A DNA stretch of 64,000 nucleotides from Lysobacterales bacterium (GCA_014338185.1 QUBV01000008.1:34567-98566), one strand, 5' to 3'. Positions 1-10,804 are shown, counted from the stretch's first letter. A program made the numbers and translations. The notes: generated by a model not told the origin, from the letters alone.

Positions 1-25
1 GGGCAACGACGGGATCGAGTTTCAC
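1..25 (-). CDS. 5' end of a gene downstream of pgl, possibly 6-phosphogluconate dehydratase (edd), partial
   Basis: Only eight codons are in the window: GTG followed by KLDPVVA. An AAGGAGA Shine-Dalgarno (31-37, reverse strand) sits 5 nt before the GTG, so this is a real start. It lies 16 bp after the pgl stop in the same orientation, so it is the third gene of the zwf-pgl operon. In Xanthomonads and pseudomonads edd or glk usually follows, and the short N-terminus resembles Edd proteins, but eight residues cannot prove identity. Confidence 0.45.
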
Positions 26-41
26 GGCGCTCTCCTTCGAC

Positions 42-727
42 TCACGGCGCCCAATACACCGCCACCGGCGCGCGCGTGGCCGCCAGTACGGTGGCGAGCG
101 GACTGCCGGCCAGGCGCGGCGACTCGTACAGCTCGCGCTTGGCCGCGCCTTCGATGTGCAGGTACAGCCGGCGCGAGCTGACCAGTGCACGCAGGGTCAA
201 GGTCATGCGCGGCTCGCCCGCCGAGGGCGCCTGCAGCAGCATCGCGCGCGCCACGCCCTGTGGATCGAGCGCGGCGGCGAGGCCGTCGGCATCGGCAAAC
301 AGCGACGCGGTGTGGCCGTCCAGCCCCATGCCGAGCACCACCACGTCGAAGGGCAGGCCCGCATGCGCGAGTTCCCGCTCCAGTTGCGCCACCGCACTCG
401 CCACGGGCAGCTCGCGATACAGCGGCACAAAGCATGCCGCGGCCGCCGCGCCCTGCAGCAGCGTCGAGCGCAGCAGGCGTTCGTTGGAACGCGGATGGTC
501 GGGCGGCAGCCAGCGCTCATCGGCCAGCGTCACGGTCACGCGGGCCCAGTCCAGCACCTGCCGCGCCAGCACGGTGAGGAAGGCCTGCGGCGTGCGCCCA
601 CCCGACACCACCAGCCGTGCGCAGCCGCGCGCCGCGATCGCAGCGCGCAGGTCGGCCGCCACGGCCTGCGCCAGTGCCGACGCCAGCGCGGCGCCATCGC
701 CGAATTCGTGCCAGCCCGGTGCGGCGC

Positions 728-731
<4 letters not shown>
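42..731 (-). CDS. pgl: 6-phosphogluconolactonase
   Basis: Hydrolyses 6-phosphoglucono-lactone to 6-phosphogluconate, the second step of the oxidative pentose phosphate and Entner-Doudoroff routes, in the cytoplasm. The 229-aa length is normal for the family. The sugar-phosphate binding motif VVSGGRTP lies near residue 45 and the conserved GMGLDGHTASLF near residue 135, both diagnostic of Pgl/NagB-fold lactonases. The start ATG overlaps the zwf stop by 4 bp, so the two are translationally coupled. A further gene begins 16 bp downstream. Confidence 0.93.
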
Positions 732-2203
<1,472 letters not shown>

Positions 2204-2224
2204 GACACTCGGATCGAAAGTTTC

Positions 2225-2242
2225 AATACCAGTAAGCTACCT
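2225..2242 (-). promoter_or_regulatory. operator-like direct repeat facing zwf (candidate NagQ box)
   Basis: Read on the minus strand the site is AGGTAGC, four bases, then TGGTATT. This has the same spacing as the site at 2275-2292. It lies 22 bp upstream of the zwf start. Pairs of TGGTATT-like half sites 4 bp apart are, from memory, the box described for the GntR-family regulator NagQ in Xanthomonas. The first half site is degenerate, so this is the weaker of the two. Confidence 0.45.
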
Positions 2243-2274
2243 GATAAGCGCAGAATAGTCACCATGCCCATAAT

Positions 2275-2292
2275 TGGTATTTTAGTGGTACC
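2275..2292 (+). promoter_or_regulatory. operator-like direct repeat facing nagQ (candidate NagQ box)
   Basis: TGGTATT (2275-2281), four bases, then TGGTACC (2286-2292) ends 8 bp before the start codon of the GntR-family regulator. The second half site is part of the 8-bp palindrome TGGTACCA (2286-2293). A bound regulator would block initiation, consistent with autorepression and GlcNAc-6-P-responsive control of the nag operon. Confidence 0.6.
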
Positions 2293-2300
2293 ATCCTGCG

Positions 2301-3059
2301 ATGCCGAAGTCCCTCCCGACCACGTCACCCACAACCGAGCCGCGACCACTGGCCTACCTGCGCCTGCGCGCCGATCTGGTGCAGGCGATCGACTCGGGCG
2401 AACTCGGCCCCGGCCATGCGCTGCCGGGCGAGCGCGAGCTCGCGCGCCGGCACGGCGTGTCGCGCGTGACCGTGCGCAAGGCCCTGGCCGGTCTGGTCGC
2501 CGACGGCCGGCTCGTGCAACGCCACGGCGCCGGCACCTTCGTCAGCGAACGCATCGTCAAGTCGTTCTCGCACCTGACCAGTTTCAGCGACGACCTGCGC
2601 GCACGCGGACTGGCGCCGCACACGCGCACGCTCGCGCAGGAGCGCGGCGAGGTGACGCCCGAGGAGGCGATGGCGCTCAATCTCTCGCCCGGCGCGCGCG
2701 TGCTGCGGCTGCGGCGCCTGCGCCATGGCGGCGACGAGCCGCTGGCGATCGAGCGCAGCGTGATCCCCGAGTTCGCGTTGCCCGAGGGCACCGAACTGGC
2801 CGCCTCGCTGTACGAAACGCTCGACCGCTTCGGCCTGCGCCCGCGGCGTGCGCTGCAACGCCTGCGCGCGGTGGCCTGCGATGCCGAGGCCGCGCGCCTG
2901 CTCGGCGTGGCCAACGGCAGCGCGTGCCTGCTGATCGAGCGGCGCGGCTTCCTCGACGACGCGCGCGTGGTCGAGTTCACCCAATCCCTGTACCGCGGCG
3001 ATGCCTACGACTTCGTCGCCGAACTCACGAGCATCGACCATGACCACGACCGTGCCTGA
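2301..3059 (+). CDS. nagQ: GntR-family (HutC/UTRA) regulator of GlcNAc catabolism, NagQ-like
   Basis: A 252-aa transcriptional regulator. The N-terminal winged helix (about residues 15-85) carries the GntR pattern LPGERELARRHGVSRVTVRKAL. The C-terminal half is a UTRA/HutC effector-binding domain of the type that senses phosphosugars. It is the first gene of an operon with nagB-II and nagA, whose products act on GlcNAc-6-P metabolites, so GlcN-6-P or GlcNAc-6-P is the likely effector. There is no clear ribosome-binding site, and the candidate operator nearly touches the ATG, so the message may be nearly leaderless. Confidence 0.85.
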   Translation: MPKSLPTTSPTTEPRPLAYLRLRADLVQAIDSGELGPGHALPGERELARRHGVSRVTVRKALAGLVADGRLVQRHGAGTFVSERIVKSFSHLTSFSDDLRARGLAPHTRTLAQERGEVTPEEAMALNLSPGARVLRLRRLRHGGDEPLAIERSVIPEFALPEGTELAASLYETLDRFGLRPRRALQRLRAVACDAEAARLLGVANGSACLLIERRGFLDDARVVEFTQSLYRGDAYDFVAELTSIDHDHDRA

Positions 3060-4083
3060 ACCCGCCACCACCCACATGCATCGCGAGATCGGCGAGAGCG
3101 CCGCGGCGATCGCGCACCAGCGCAAGGCCAATGCGGCGACGCTGCGTTCGCTCGCGCTGGAACTGCGCGTGGCACCGCCACGCTTCGTCGTGACCGCCGC
3201 GCGCGGCAGCTCCGACAACGCGGCCACCTATGCCAAGTACCTGATCGAAACCCAGCTGGGCCTGGCCACGGCCTCGGCGGCGCCTTCGATCCAGTCGGTG
3301 TACGCGGTGCAGCCGCACTGGCGCGACGCCCTGTTCCTGGCGATCTCACAGTCGGGCCGCAGCCCCGACCTGCTGCGCCAGGCCGAGGCCGCCAAGCGCA
3401 GCGGCGCGCGCGTGGTGGCGCTGGTCAACGCGCCCGATTCACCGCTGGCGGCGCTGGCCCACACCGTGCTGCCGTTGCACGCGGGTCCCGAACTGAGCGT
3501 GGCGGCCACCAAGAGCTACCTGTGCTCGCTCAGCATGATCGCCGACCTGGTCGCGCACTGGAGCGCCGACGCCGCGCTCGATTCGGCGCTGGCGCAGTTG
3601 CCGGCGGCGCTGGGCAGCGCGCGTGCGTTCGACTGGTCGGCACTGGTCGAGGACTTGGTCGATGCCCGCAACCTGTTCGTGGTCGGCCGCGGGCTGGGCC
3701 TGTCGGCGGCACAGGAAGCCGCGCTCAAGCTCAAGGAAACCTGCGGCCTGCACGCCGAGGCGTTCAGCGCCGCCGAAGTGCAGCACGGCCCGATGGCGCT
3801 GGTCGATGATGGCTTTCCGGTGCTGTTCTTCACCCAACCCGACGACACGCTCGCGAGCACGCTCGCGATCGCCGCCACCTTCCGCACTCGCGCGGCGCGT
3901 GTGCGCATCGCGCGCGCCGATGCCGGCACCGGCGATTTGCCCTATGCGGCCACGCTCCATCCGGCCTGCGCGCCGATCGCGGCGGTGCACGCGTTCTATC
4001 ATGCGGCCAACGCGCTGGCACTACGGCGTGGCCGCAACCCCGACGTGCCGCCGCACCTGCGCAAGGTCACGGAGACGGTGTGA
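3040..4083 (+). CDS. nagB: glucosamine-6-phosphate deaminase, SIS-domain type (NagB-II)
   Basis: A two-SIS-domain protein of 347 aa. RGSSDNAATYAKYL and SQSGRSPDLL mark the first sugar-phosphate isomerase fold and VVGRGLGLSAAQEAALKLKET the second; AEVQHGPMAL is the conserved C-terminal motif also found in GlmS. The length without a glutaminase domain and the nag context indicate NagB-II, which converts GlcN-6-P to fructose-6-P and ammonia, not GlmS. The chosen ATG overlaps the end of nagQ by 20 bp; an ATG at 3076 is an alternative. It ends inside the ATG of nagA. Confidence 0.88.
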   Translation: MTTTVPEPATTHMHREIGESAAAIAHQRKANAATLRSLALELRVAPPRFVVTAARGSSDNAATYAKYLIETQLGLATASAAPSIQSVYAVQPHWRDALFLAISQSGRSPDLLRQAEAAKRSGARVVALVNAPDSPLAALAHTVLPLHAGPELSVAATKSYLCSLSMIADLVAHWSADAALDSALAQLPAALGSARAFDWSALVEDLVDARNLFVVGRGLGLSAAQEAALKLKETCGLHAEAFSAAEVQHGPMALVDDGFPVLFFTQPDDTLASTLAIAATFRTRAARVRIARADAGTGDLPYAATLHPACAPIAAVHAFYHAANALALRRGRNPDVPPHLRKVTETV

Positions 4084-5228
4084 TGACAAGCGCATTCAGC
4101 AACGGCCGCGTGTTGCTCGACGGCGGCTGGCGCGACGATGTCGCGGTGCTGGTCGATGACGCGCGCATCAGCGCGATCGTCGCCGCGACCGATCCGCGCG
4201 TGGCCGCGGCCGACCGCGTGCACGACCTCGACGGCCACCACCTGCTGCCCGGCTTCATCGACGTGCAGGTCAATGGCGGCGGCGGCGTACTGTTCAACGA
4301 CGACCCCGGCGTCGAGACGATCGCGCGCATCGGCGCCGCGCACGCGCGCTTCGGCACCTGCGGCTTCCTGCCCACGCTGGTGAGCGACGACCTCGCCACC
4401 ATGCGTGCCGCGATCGCCGCTGTCGATGCGGCGATCGTGCAGGGCGTGCCCGGCGTGCTCGGCATCCACCTCGAAGGTCCCTACATCGCCCCGGCCCGGC
4501 GTGGCGCACATGACCCGCGCCAGTTCCGCGTGCCGGGCGCCGACGAGATCGAGCTGGTGTGCTCGCTGCGCCATGGCGTGACCGTGCTCACGCTCGCACC
4601 GGAGTGCGTCACGCCCGCACTGGTGCATGAGTTCAGCCGCCGCGGCGTGCTCGTGTGCCTGGGCCACAGCGATGCCAGCCACGCCCAGGCACGCGCCGCG
4701 CTCGATGCCGGTGCGCGCGGTTTCACCCACCTGTACAACGCGATGTCGCCGCTGCAGGGGCGGGCGCCGGGCATGGTCGGCGCGGCGCTGGAGGACCGCG
4801 ACAGCTGGTGCGGCATCATCGTCGATGGCCACCACGTCGATGCCGCGAGCCTGCGCGTGGCGCTGGCGGCCAAGCCGCGCGGCAAGCTCATGCTGGTCAC
4901 CGACGCGATGCCGCCGGTGGGCGCCGACGCCGCCGACTTCATGCTCGCGGGCCAGCGGGTGAGCGTGCGCGACGGGCGCTGCGTGAACGCGGCCGGCTCG
5001 CTCGCGGGCTCCGCGCTGGACATGGCCACCGCGCTGCGCAACACCATGACCTGGCTGGATGTGTCGCTGGCCGAGGCCGCGCGCATGGCGGCGACCTACC
5101 CCGCGCAATTCCTCGGGCTCGCACAGCACAGCGGGCGCATCGCCGCCGGCTGCCGCGCCGATCTGCTCGAAGTTGCCGCCGATGGCACGCTGCTGCGCGT
5201 GCACCAGGCACCGCCGCACGCGCGTTGA
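4083..5228 (+). CDS. nagA: N-acetylglucosamine-6-phosphate deacetylase
   Basis: An amidohydrolase of 381 aa that removes acetate from GlcNAc-6-P, feeding NagB-II. Family motifs are in order: the metal-ligand region PGFIDVQVNG near residue 60, GIHLEGPYIAP (metal-binding Glu) near 130, GHSDASHAQA and THLYNAMSPLQGR (metal-binding His residues), and TDAMPPVG with the catalytic Asp near 275. The ATG overlaps the nagB stop (TGATG), so translation is coupled. No GlcNAc kinase or transporter is in the window; they may lie elsewhere in the regulon. Confidence 0.94.
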   Translation: MTSAFSNGRVLLDGGWRDDVAVLVDDARISAIVAATDPRVAAADRVHDLDGHHLLPGFIDVQVNGGGGVLFNDDPGVETIARIGAAHARFGTCGFLPTLVSDDLATMRAAIAAVDAAIVQGVPGVLGIHLEGPYIAPARRGAHDPRQFRVPGADEIELVCSLRHGVTVLTLAPECVTPALVHEFSRRGVLVCLGHSDASHAQARAALDAGARGFTHLYNAMSPLQGRAPGMVGAALEDRDSWCGIIVDGHHVDAASLRVALAAKPRGKLMLVTDAMPPVGADAADFMLAGQRVSVRDGRCVNAAGSLAGSALDMATALRNTMTWLDVSLAEAARMAATYPAQFLGLAQHSGRIAAGCRADLLEVAADGTLLRVHQAPPHAR

Positions 5229-5270
5229 CCCGCACCCGAGCCGCGCGCAGGGAGCGGCGCGGCGGGAAAA

Positions 5271-5343
5271 TGGGCCCGGAAGGATTCGAACCTTCGACCA
5301 AGGGATTATGAGTCCCCTGCACTAACCGCTGTGCTACAGGCCC
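5271..5343 (-). tRNA. tRNA-Ile2 (anticodon CAT, lysidine-modified type)
   Basis: A full 73-nt cloverleaf: a 7-bp acceptor stem (GGGCCTG with CGGGCCC, one G-T pair), D arm GCAC/GTGC, anticodon stem GGGGA/TCCCT around loop CTCATAA, variable region TTGGTC-like, T arm GAAGG/CCTTC with loop TTCGAAT. The CAT anticodon would suggest Met, but the D loop AGCGGTTA and the variable region match the Ile2 isoacceptor that TilS converts to read AUA. There is no mismatch at the first acceptor pair, which excludes initiator Met. The 3' CCA is not encoded: the discriminator A is followed by TTTT. Confidence 0.9.
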
Positions 5344-5409
5344 GCAAGACCGGCGCGCGAGTCTAATGGATCGATCGCGCCCGCCCAACCGTGGACATCA
5401 TCGCGCGCT

Positions 5410-6957
5410 TCAGGGGCTGTCGAAGCCATCCTGCAGGATCGTGTCGTCCGCCAGTGCCGCCTGCAGCGCGGCCCACACGTCGATGCGGCCCCAGCCGGCC
5501 TGGTGGTTGGGGCGGTCCGCAAGCGTGAGCCCGCCACAACCGCTGTTGTACGGATCGGTGATCCCTTGCCACACCGCAGTGTCGCGCAGCAGTTGCGCGA
5601 CCTGCTGCGGATGGCCCCTGAGCGCGGGCAGTGCCGACATCAGCAATGCGGCCGCACCGGCCACGTGCGGCGCGGCCATGCTGGTGCCGCTCTTGTTGCC
5701 GTAACTGTTGGTGGCATCGCGCAAGGCCGAGCGTACGCCCGCGCCGGGCGCGACCACGTCGGGATGGACATGGGTGGCGCCCGCGACCGGACCGCGGCTG
5801 GAGAACGCCGCGATCGCATCGGCGGCATTGCTCGCGCCGACCACGAAGGCGCTGTCGTAGGTCGCCGGCGGATCGCCGATCGTGTTGCACGCCGGGCCAT
5901 CGTTGCCTGCGGCCGCGACGAACAGGATGCCGCCGGCCACCACGTTGTCGACCGCGGCACGGATTTCCTCGCCGCTGCTGCAGCCTTCCGTGGCGAGGCA
6001 GCCCCACGAGTTGCTGCTCACGTCGGGCGCGCGATCGGGATCGGGATTCTGGCCGTTGGCATCGGTCGGCGCCAGCGTCCATTGCATGCACTCGATGTAG
6101 CGCGCAGGCGTGCCGTAGCCAGCGGCCATGTTGCGGCAACCGATCCACTGCGCGCCCGGTGCGACACCGATCTGGTTGGCGCCGCCATCGTCGCCGATCA
6201 CGGTGCCGGTCACGTGGGTGCCGTGGCCGTAGTCGTCACACGGCGCGCCGGCATCGTTGCCGCACGAGTTGCCCGCGGCATCGTGGATCGCATCGTGCCA
6301 GTTGTAGGCATGGCTCGCGCTGCTGCCGTTCCAGCCGCGATAGTGCGGCCGCAACGCGGCGTGATCCCAGCGTATGCCGGTATCGGCCACGGCGACCACG
6401 ACGCCCTGACCGGTATGGCCGAGCGCCCACACGGCCGGCGCGTTGATCTGCGCCACGCCGTATTCGATGGCGGCGGGCGCATGGCCGGCGCGGGCGGGGC
6501 GCGCGGCCTGCGGCAGCGCCTGCGCCAGCCGCGGGTTGGCGCGAATGTGGGCGATGTCGTCGCGCGCGGCCAGCAGCGCCAACGTCGCGGGTGTGGTGCG
6601 CACCCACACCACATTCGCGATCCACCACGCGCGATGCTCGACGCCCTGCCCGCGCAGCCATGCGCGCAGGTCCGCCTGCTGCGCATCCGCGCGTGCCCGC
6701 AGCGCATCGACCAGCACGTGCCGGCGGATGCGCGGATCGACCGCGGCCGCCAGCGGCGCGAGCATGGGTCGACTCTGATCGGGCAGCACGAGCAGTGCCT
6801 CGACGGTGCCATCGCGCGCGACCCGCTCCAGCACCGCGGGCTCGATCGTGGCGGCGCAGGCCGGTGCGGCCAGCAGCGCCCAGGCGACTGCGGCAAGGCA
6901 GCGCAGGCGTGGCGCGGGACGGATCGTGGCGGAAACGCGGGTGCGGGATCGGATCAT
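5410..6957 (-). CDS. secreted subtilisin-family (S8) serine protease with DGF-type C-terminal tail
   Basis: A 515-aa exported protease. A signal peptide spans about residues 1-36 (cleavage near ACAA), followed by an inhibitor-like propeptide region. The catalytic triad is complete: D192 in VADTGIRWDH, H245 in YGHGTHVTG, S426 in KSGTSMAAPHVAG, with the oxyanion Asn in AAAGNDGP near 351. Cysteine pairs in the catalytic domain suggest disulfides, fitting an extracellular enzyme. The last residues DDTILQDGFDSP match a tail shared with other exported proteins in this window. It is a single gene, with the tRNA downstream and rpoD upstream on the same strand. Confidence 0.9.
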   Translation of the reverse strand: MIRSRTRVSATIRPAPRLRCLAAVAWALLAAPACAATIEPAVLERVARDGTVEALLVLPDQSRPMLAPLAAAVDPRIRRHVLVDALRARADAQQADLRAWLRGQGVEHRAWWIANVVWVRTTPATLALLAARDDIAHIRANPRLAQALPQAARPARAGHAPAAIEYGVAQINAPAVWALGHTGQGVVVAVADTGIRWDHAALRPHYRGWNGSSASHAYNWHDAIHDAAGNSCGNDAGAPCDDYGHGTHVTGTVIGDDGGANQIGVAPGAQWIGCRNMAAGYGTPARYIECMQWTLAPTDANGQNPDPDRAPDVSSNSWGCLATEGCSSGEEIRAAVDNVVAGGILFVAAAGNDGPACNTIGDPPATYDSAFVVGASNAADAIAAFSSRGPVAGATHVHPDVVAPGAGVRSALRDATNSYGNKSGTSMAAPHVAGAAALLMSALPALRGHPQQVAQLLRDTAVWQGITDPYNSGCGGLTLADRPNHQAGWGRIDVWAALQAALADDTILQDGFDSP

Positions 6958-7093
6958 CGGGCGCGCCGGCGGCAGCCGGAATCAGTGGGTCCGGCGCAGT
7001 CTACGCACGCGCCCGCACCCTGTCATGCCGGTCCGGCGCAGGCACGGCGCCCGCGCAGGATGCGGACGCCGGCCTGATGCGCGTGGGCCGCGC

Positions 7094-8941
7094 TCACTCG
7101 ATGTCGAGGAACGAGCGCAACTGCTCCGAACGGCTCGGATGCCGCAGCTTGCGCAGCGCCTTGGCTTCGATCTGGCGGATGCGCTCGCGGGTGACGTCGA
7201 ACTGCTTGCCGACTTCCTCCAGCGTGTGATCGGTGTTCATGTCGATGCCAAAGCGCATGCGCAGCACCTTGGCCTCGCGCGGGGTGAGCCCGGCGAGCAC
7301 GTCGCGCACGGTTTCCATGAGACCGATGTTGGTGGACGAATCCACCGGCGACACGATCGCCGCATCCTCGATGAAGTCGCCCAGGTGCGAATCCTCGTCG
7401 TCGCCGATCGGGGTTTCCATCGAGATCGGTTCCTTGGCGATCTTGAGCACCTTGCGGATCTTGTCCTCGGGCATTTCCATCTTGACCGCGAGTTCGTCCG
7501 GGGTCGGCTCGCGACCCATTTCCTGCAGCATCTGGCGCGAGATGCGGTTGAGCTTGTTGATCGTCTCGATCATGTGCACGGGGATGCGGATCGTGCGCGC
7601 CTGGTCGGCGATCGAGCGCGTGATCGCCTGGCGGATCCACCAGGTGGCATAGGTCGAGAACTTGTAGCCGCGGCGGTATTCGAACTTGTCGACCGCCTTC
7701 ATGAGGCCGATGTTGCCTTCCTGGATGAGGTCGAGGAACTGCAGGCCGCGGTTGGTGTACTTCTTCGCGATCGAGATCACCAGGCGCAGGTTGGCCTCGA
7801 CCATCTCCTTCTTGGCGCGGCGCGCCTTGGCCTCGCCGATCGACATCGCGCGATTGATCTCCTTGATCTCGGCGATGCCCAGGTACAGCATCTTCTCGAT
7901 CGCCACGAGCTTTTCCTGCTCGCCCACGATCGCGTCGCGCTGGCCCCGCAGCGCCGGCGACCACTTCTGGCGCTTGCGCGCGAGTTCATCGGCCCACTCG
8001 AGGTTGGTCTCGTTGGCCGGGAACAGCTTGACGAAGTCCTTGCGCGGCATGTGCGCATGCTTGACGCACAGGTCGCCGATCACACGCTCGTGGTGGCGGA
8101 TGGTGTTGACCACCTCGCGCAGCTTCTTGACGAAGCCGTCGATCATGATCGCGGGCAGCTTGAGCTTGAGGAACGCGGCCGCCATCTCGTCGCGCACCTT
8201 GAGCGCCTTGCGATCGGCGGCGCCGTGCTTGTCGGCCAACTTCTGGAACTTGGCGTAGATCTGCCGCAGTTCGTCCATGCGCCGCGCGACTTCGGCCAGA
8301 TCGAGGCCGGTGTCGACCGGATCGCCATCGTCGCTGCTGCCGTCCTCGTCCTCGTCGTCCTCGTCACCCTCGGCATCGGACGCGACCACGGTCTCGGCGA
8401 TGACGATGTCGGGCTGCTCCACGTCGGCAAAACCCGCGAGCACTTCCGACAGGCGCTTCTTGCCCTCGGTGTGCTGGTCATACTCCTCGACCAGCAGCTG
8501 GATCGACCACGGGAAGTTGGCGAGCGCGCTCTGCACCTGGCCCAGGCCTTCCTCGATGCGCTTGGCGATCGCGATCTCGCCCTCGCGCGTGAGCAGTTCC
8601 ACCGTGCCCATCTCGCGCATGTACATGCGCACCGGATCGGTGGTGCGGCCCACTTCGGCATCGACCGCGCTGAGCACCGCGACCGCTTCTTCGGTGGCGG
8701 TGTCGTCATCGGCGGTGACTGGCGCTTCCGCGAGCAGGGTCTCGGTGTCGGGTGCGACTTCGTGCACCTCGATGCCCATGTCGTTGATCATGCCGATGAT
8801 GTCTTCGATCTGCTCCGGGTCGACGATGTCGTCGGGCAGGTGGTCGTTGACTTCGGCATAGGTCAGGTAGCCCTGCTCCTTGCCCTTGATGATCAGGGTC
8901 TTGATCTCGGACTGCTGCTCCTGGTTGTGTTCTGCGGCCAT
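7094..8941 (-). CDS. rpoD: RNA polymerase primary sigma factor RpoD (sigma-70)
   Basis: The 615-aa housekeeping sigma factor. Region 1.1 is present ([20 protein letters not shown] near residue 20), then an acidic spacer. Region 2 has the core-binding and -10 recognition helix ([20 protein letters not shown], then [15 protein letters not shown]). Regions 3 and 4 follow, ending in the -35 helix [30 protein letters not shown]. The start chosen is [10 protein letters not shown]; an in-frame ATG 33 bp upstream is less likely because family members begin at this region 1.1 sequence. Confidence 0.97.
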   Translation of the reverse strand: MAAEHNQEQQSEIKTLIIKGKEQGYLTYAEVNDHLPDDIVDPEQIEDIIGMINDMGIEVHEVAPDTETLLAEAPVTADDDTATEEAVAVLSAVDAEVGRTTDPVRMYMREMGTVELLTREGEIAIAKRIEEGLGQVQSALANFPWSIQLLVEEYDQHTEGKKRLSEVLAGFADVEQPDIVIAETVVASDAEGDEDDEDEDGSSDDGDPVDTGLDLAEVARRMDELRQIYAKFQKLADKHGAADRKALKVRDEMAAAFLKLKLPAIMIDGFVKKLREVVNTIRHHERVIGDLCVKHAHMPRKDFVKLFPANETNLEWADELARKRQKWSPALRGQRDAIVGEQEKLVAIEKMLYLGIAEIKEINRAMSIGEAKARRAKKEMVEANLRLVISIAKKYTNRGLQFLDLIQEGNIGLMKAVDKFEYRRGYKFSTYATWWIRQAITRSIADQARTIRIPVHMIETINKLNRISRQMLQEMGREPTPDELAVKMEMPEDKIRKVLKIAKEPISMETPIGDDEDSHLGDFIEDAAIVSPVDSSTNIGLMETVRDVLAGLTPREAKVLRMRFGIDMNTDHTLEEVGKQFDVTRERIRQIEAKALRKLRHPSRSEQLRSFLDIE

Positions 8942-9249
8942 GGGAATTCCGGAAAAGTGCAAGATGCGGGACAAAGGAAAAAGAGTGTAGGAGCCGCGTC
9001 AAGGGCGACCCGGATGCTCTCGCCGATTGTGTAAAACGATGTGCGACGGCCCTGTCGAACGGCTGCGGATCGCCAAAATCCGCCTGCCCTGGGCCCCTTG
9101 CCACGAACTCAAACCTCGGCGAAGCCGGCACTGCCTGTGCCATGGTCTGCGCGCGCGCCCCGCATGCGTCTGAATAAACATCTGCAAATCAACCGCTTGC
9201 GTGCCAACCATGCGATCAACCCGCGCCAATCGGCGTGCCGCGGGAACGC
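8942..9249. other. intergenic region upstream of rpoD
   Basis: About 308 bp without a gene, between the dtd stop and the rpoD start. It presumably carries the rpoD promoter. I could not find a -35/-10 pair with good spacing, nor a clear heat-shock-type (CTTGAA/CCCCAT) sequence. There is no hairpin followed by a T run after dtd, so read-through from dtd is possible. Confidence 0.5.
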
Positions 9250-9690
9250 TCAGCGCGCCTCCAGCCAGAACGTCACCGGTCCGTCGTTGACGAGCCGGAC
9301 CTGCATATGGGCGCCAAAGCGTCCGATTTCCACCCCGGCGTGACGCTGGCGGGCCAGCTCGACCAGGCGCTCGAACCAGTGCTGCGCGGCCGCGGGCTCC
9401 GCGGCGGTGGAAAACCCCGCGCGCATGCCCGAGCGCGTATCGGCCGCCAGCGTGAACTGCGACACCAGCAACAGGCCGCCGCCGGTGTCGGCCAGCGAAC
9501 GATTCATGCGCCCCTGCGCGTCGGCGAACATGCGATAGCCGAGCATGCGCTCGAGCAGCCGCTGCGCCTGCGCCTCGCCGTCGTGCGGCTGCACCCCGAC
9601 CAGCGCCAGCAGGCCCGCGCCGATCGCGCCGACGGTGGCGCCATCCACCTCGACACTGGCCTGGGTCACGCGCTGGAGCAAGGCAATCAT
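9250..9690 (-). CDS. dtd: D-aminoacyl-tRNA deacylase
   Basis: A 146-aa proofreading enzyme that hydrolyses D-aminoacyl-tRNAs (and Gly-tRNA-Ala). It aligns end to end with DTD: start MIALLQRVTQASVEVDG, GIGAGLLALVGV-like core near residue 20, the cross-subunit active-site motif SQFTLAADT near residue 80, and the C-terminal VNDGPVTFWL that carries the Gly-cisPro-like active-site segment. An upstream in-frame start adding nine residues is rejected because the family begins at MIAL. Confidence 0.95.
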   Translation of the reverse strand: MIALLQRVTQASVEVDGATVGAIGAGLLALVGVQPHDGEAQAQRLLERMLGYRMFADAQGRMNRSLADTGGGLLLVSQFTLAADTRSGMRAGFSTAAEPAAAQHWFERLVELARQRHAGVEIGRFGAHMQVRLVNDGPVTFWLEAR

Positions 9691-9785
9691 CACCACATCC
9701 GCGATCGGGGCACGCATCGTCGCCGCGCGCCAGCGCGCGCGTCAATGCACCCGTGCAGGCGACGCCGCCACGCGCCGCACCTACA

Positions 9786-10709
9786 ATGGACATGCCCATG
9801 CCCGATACCCCGATGACCTGGCCAATCGCGCTGCTGTACGCCTGCCTGCGCGTGTTCGGCTTCCTGCCGCTGCGCCTCGTCCATGCCCTGGGCGGCGGTC
9901 TCGGCCACATCGCCTGGGCCCTGCATGGGCGCTCGCGACGCCTTGCCGAACGCAACCTCGCCCTCGTACTAACGCACAACGGCGCCGATTCCAGACAGGC
10001 GATCGCGAAAAAAACCGTAATCGAGACCGGACGTTCGCTGGCCGAAGTGCTGTCGATGTGGGGCGGCGGCCCGCAGCGCGCGCTGCGGCACGTGGTCGAG
10101 GTGCACGGCCGCGACCTGTTCGAGGCGGCGCTGGCCAGCGGACGCGGACTCATCATCGCCGCGCCACACCTGGGCTGCTGGGAACTGCTCAACTACTGGC
10201 TGGCCGCGCAGCGACCGCTGGCCATCCTGTACCGCGCGCCGCGCCAGCGCGCGCTGGAGCCGCTGCTGCGCCGCGTGCGCGGCGTGCCCGGAGTCGAGCA
10301 GATCCGCGCCGACGGCAGCGGCGTGCGCGCGCTGTACCGGCGCCTGTCGGCGGGCGGCATGGTCGGCATCCTGCCCGACCAGCAACCGCGCGGCGGCGAA
10401 GGCGTGCAGGCGCCGCTGTTCGGCGTGCCCGCGCCGACCATGGTGTTGCTGCCGCGCCTGGCCGAGCGTACCGGTGCGACGGTGTTGTTCGCATTCATGC
10501 AACGACTGCCGCGCGGCGCTGGCTTCCGCCTGCACATCCTGCCCGCACCCGTCGGCATCGCCGATCCCGACCTCGAACGCGCCTGCACCGCCCTCAACCG
10601 CGGTGTCGAGCAGTGCGTCGCACTCGCGTTCGAGCAGTACCAGTGGACCTACAAACGCTGGCCCGGGGAAGCACGCGCCGCGCCCGCCGAGGCAAGCCCC
10701 GCGCCCTGA
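9786..10709 (+). CDS. lipid A biosynthesis lauroyl/myristoyl acyltransferase (LpxL/HtrB family)
   Basis: A 307-aa inner-membrane acyltransferase that adds secondary acyl chains to Kdo2-lipid A. An N-terminal hydrophobic anchor (about residues 10-30) is followed by RNLALVL and the catalytic HX4E motif in APHLGCWELL near residue 125. Later come GILPDQQPRGGEG and the C-terminal QYQWTYKRW, both typical of LpxL/LpxM. Several ATGs are crowded at the 5' end (9786, 9792, 9798, 9813) with no clear Shine-Dalgarno, so the exact start is uncertain. LpxL versus LpxM cannot be decided from sequence alone. Confidence 0.88.
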   Translation: MDMPMPDTPMTWPIALLYACLRVFGFLPLRLVHALGGGLGHIAWALHGRSRRLAERNLALVLTHNGADSRQAIAKKTVIETGRSLAEVLSMWGGGPQRALRHVVEVHGRDLFEAALASGRGLIIAAPHLGCWELLNYWLAAQRPLAILYRAPRQRALEPLLRRVRGVPGVEQIRADGSGVRALYRRLSAGGMVGILPDQQPRGGEGVQAPLFGVPAPTMVLLPRLAERTGATVLFAFMQRLPRGAGFRLHILPAPVGIADPDLERACTALNRGVEQCVALAFEQYQWTYKRWPGEARAAPAEASPAP

Positions 10710-10804
10710 CCCCCCATTCGCGGGGTACAGCCTGCGGCTGCGCCTGACTAGCATGCCCGGCACGACACGCCCGCAGCGGGCGTGCGGCAATCCAGGGGAA
10801 CACC

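Noticed and set aside
3040..4083. Glucosamine-fructose-6-phosphate aminotransferase (GlmS)
   Set aside because: The SIS domains are alike, but there is no N-terminal glutaminase domain with its Cys nucleophile, and the operon is catabolic.
5269..5345. tRNA-Met (elongator or initiator) call from the CAT anticodon
   Set aside because: The D loop and variable region match the Ile2 isoacceptor, and the acceptor stem has no initiator-type mismatch.
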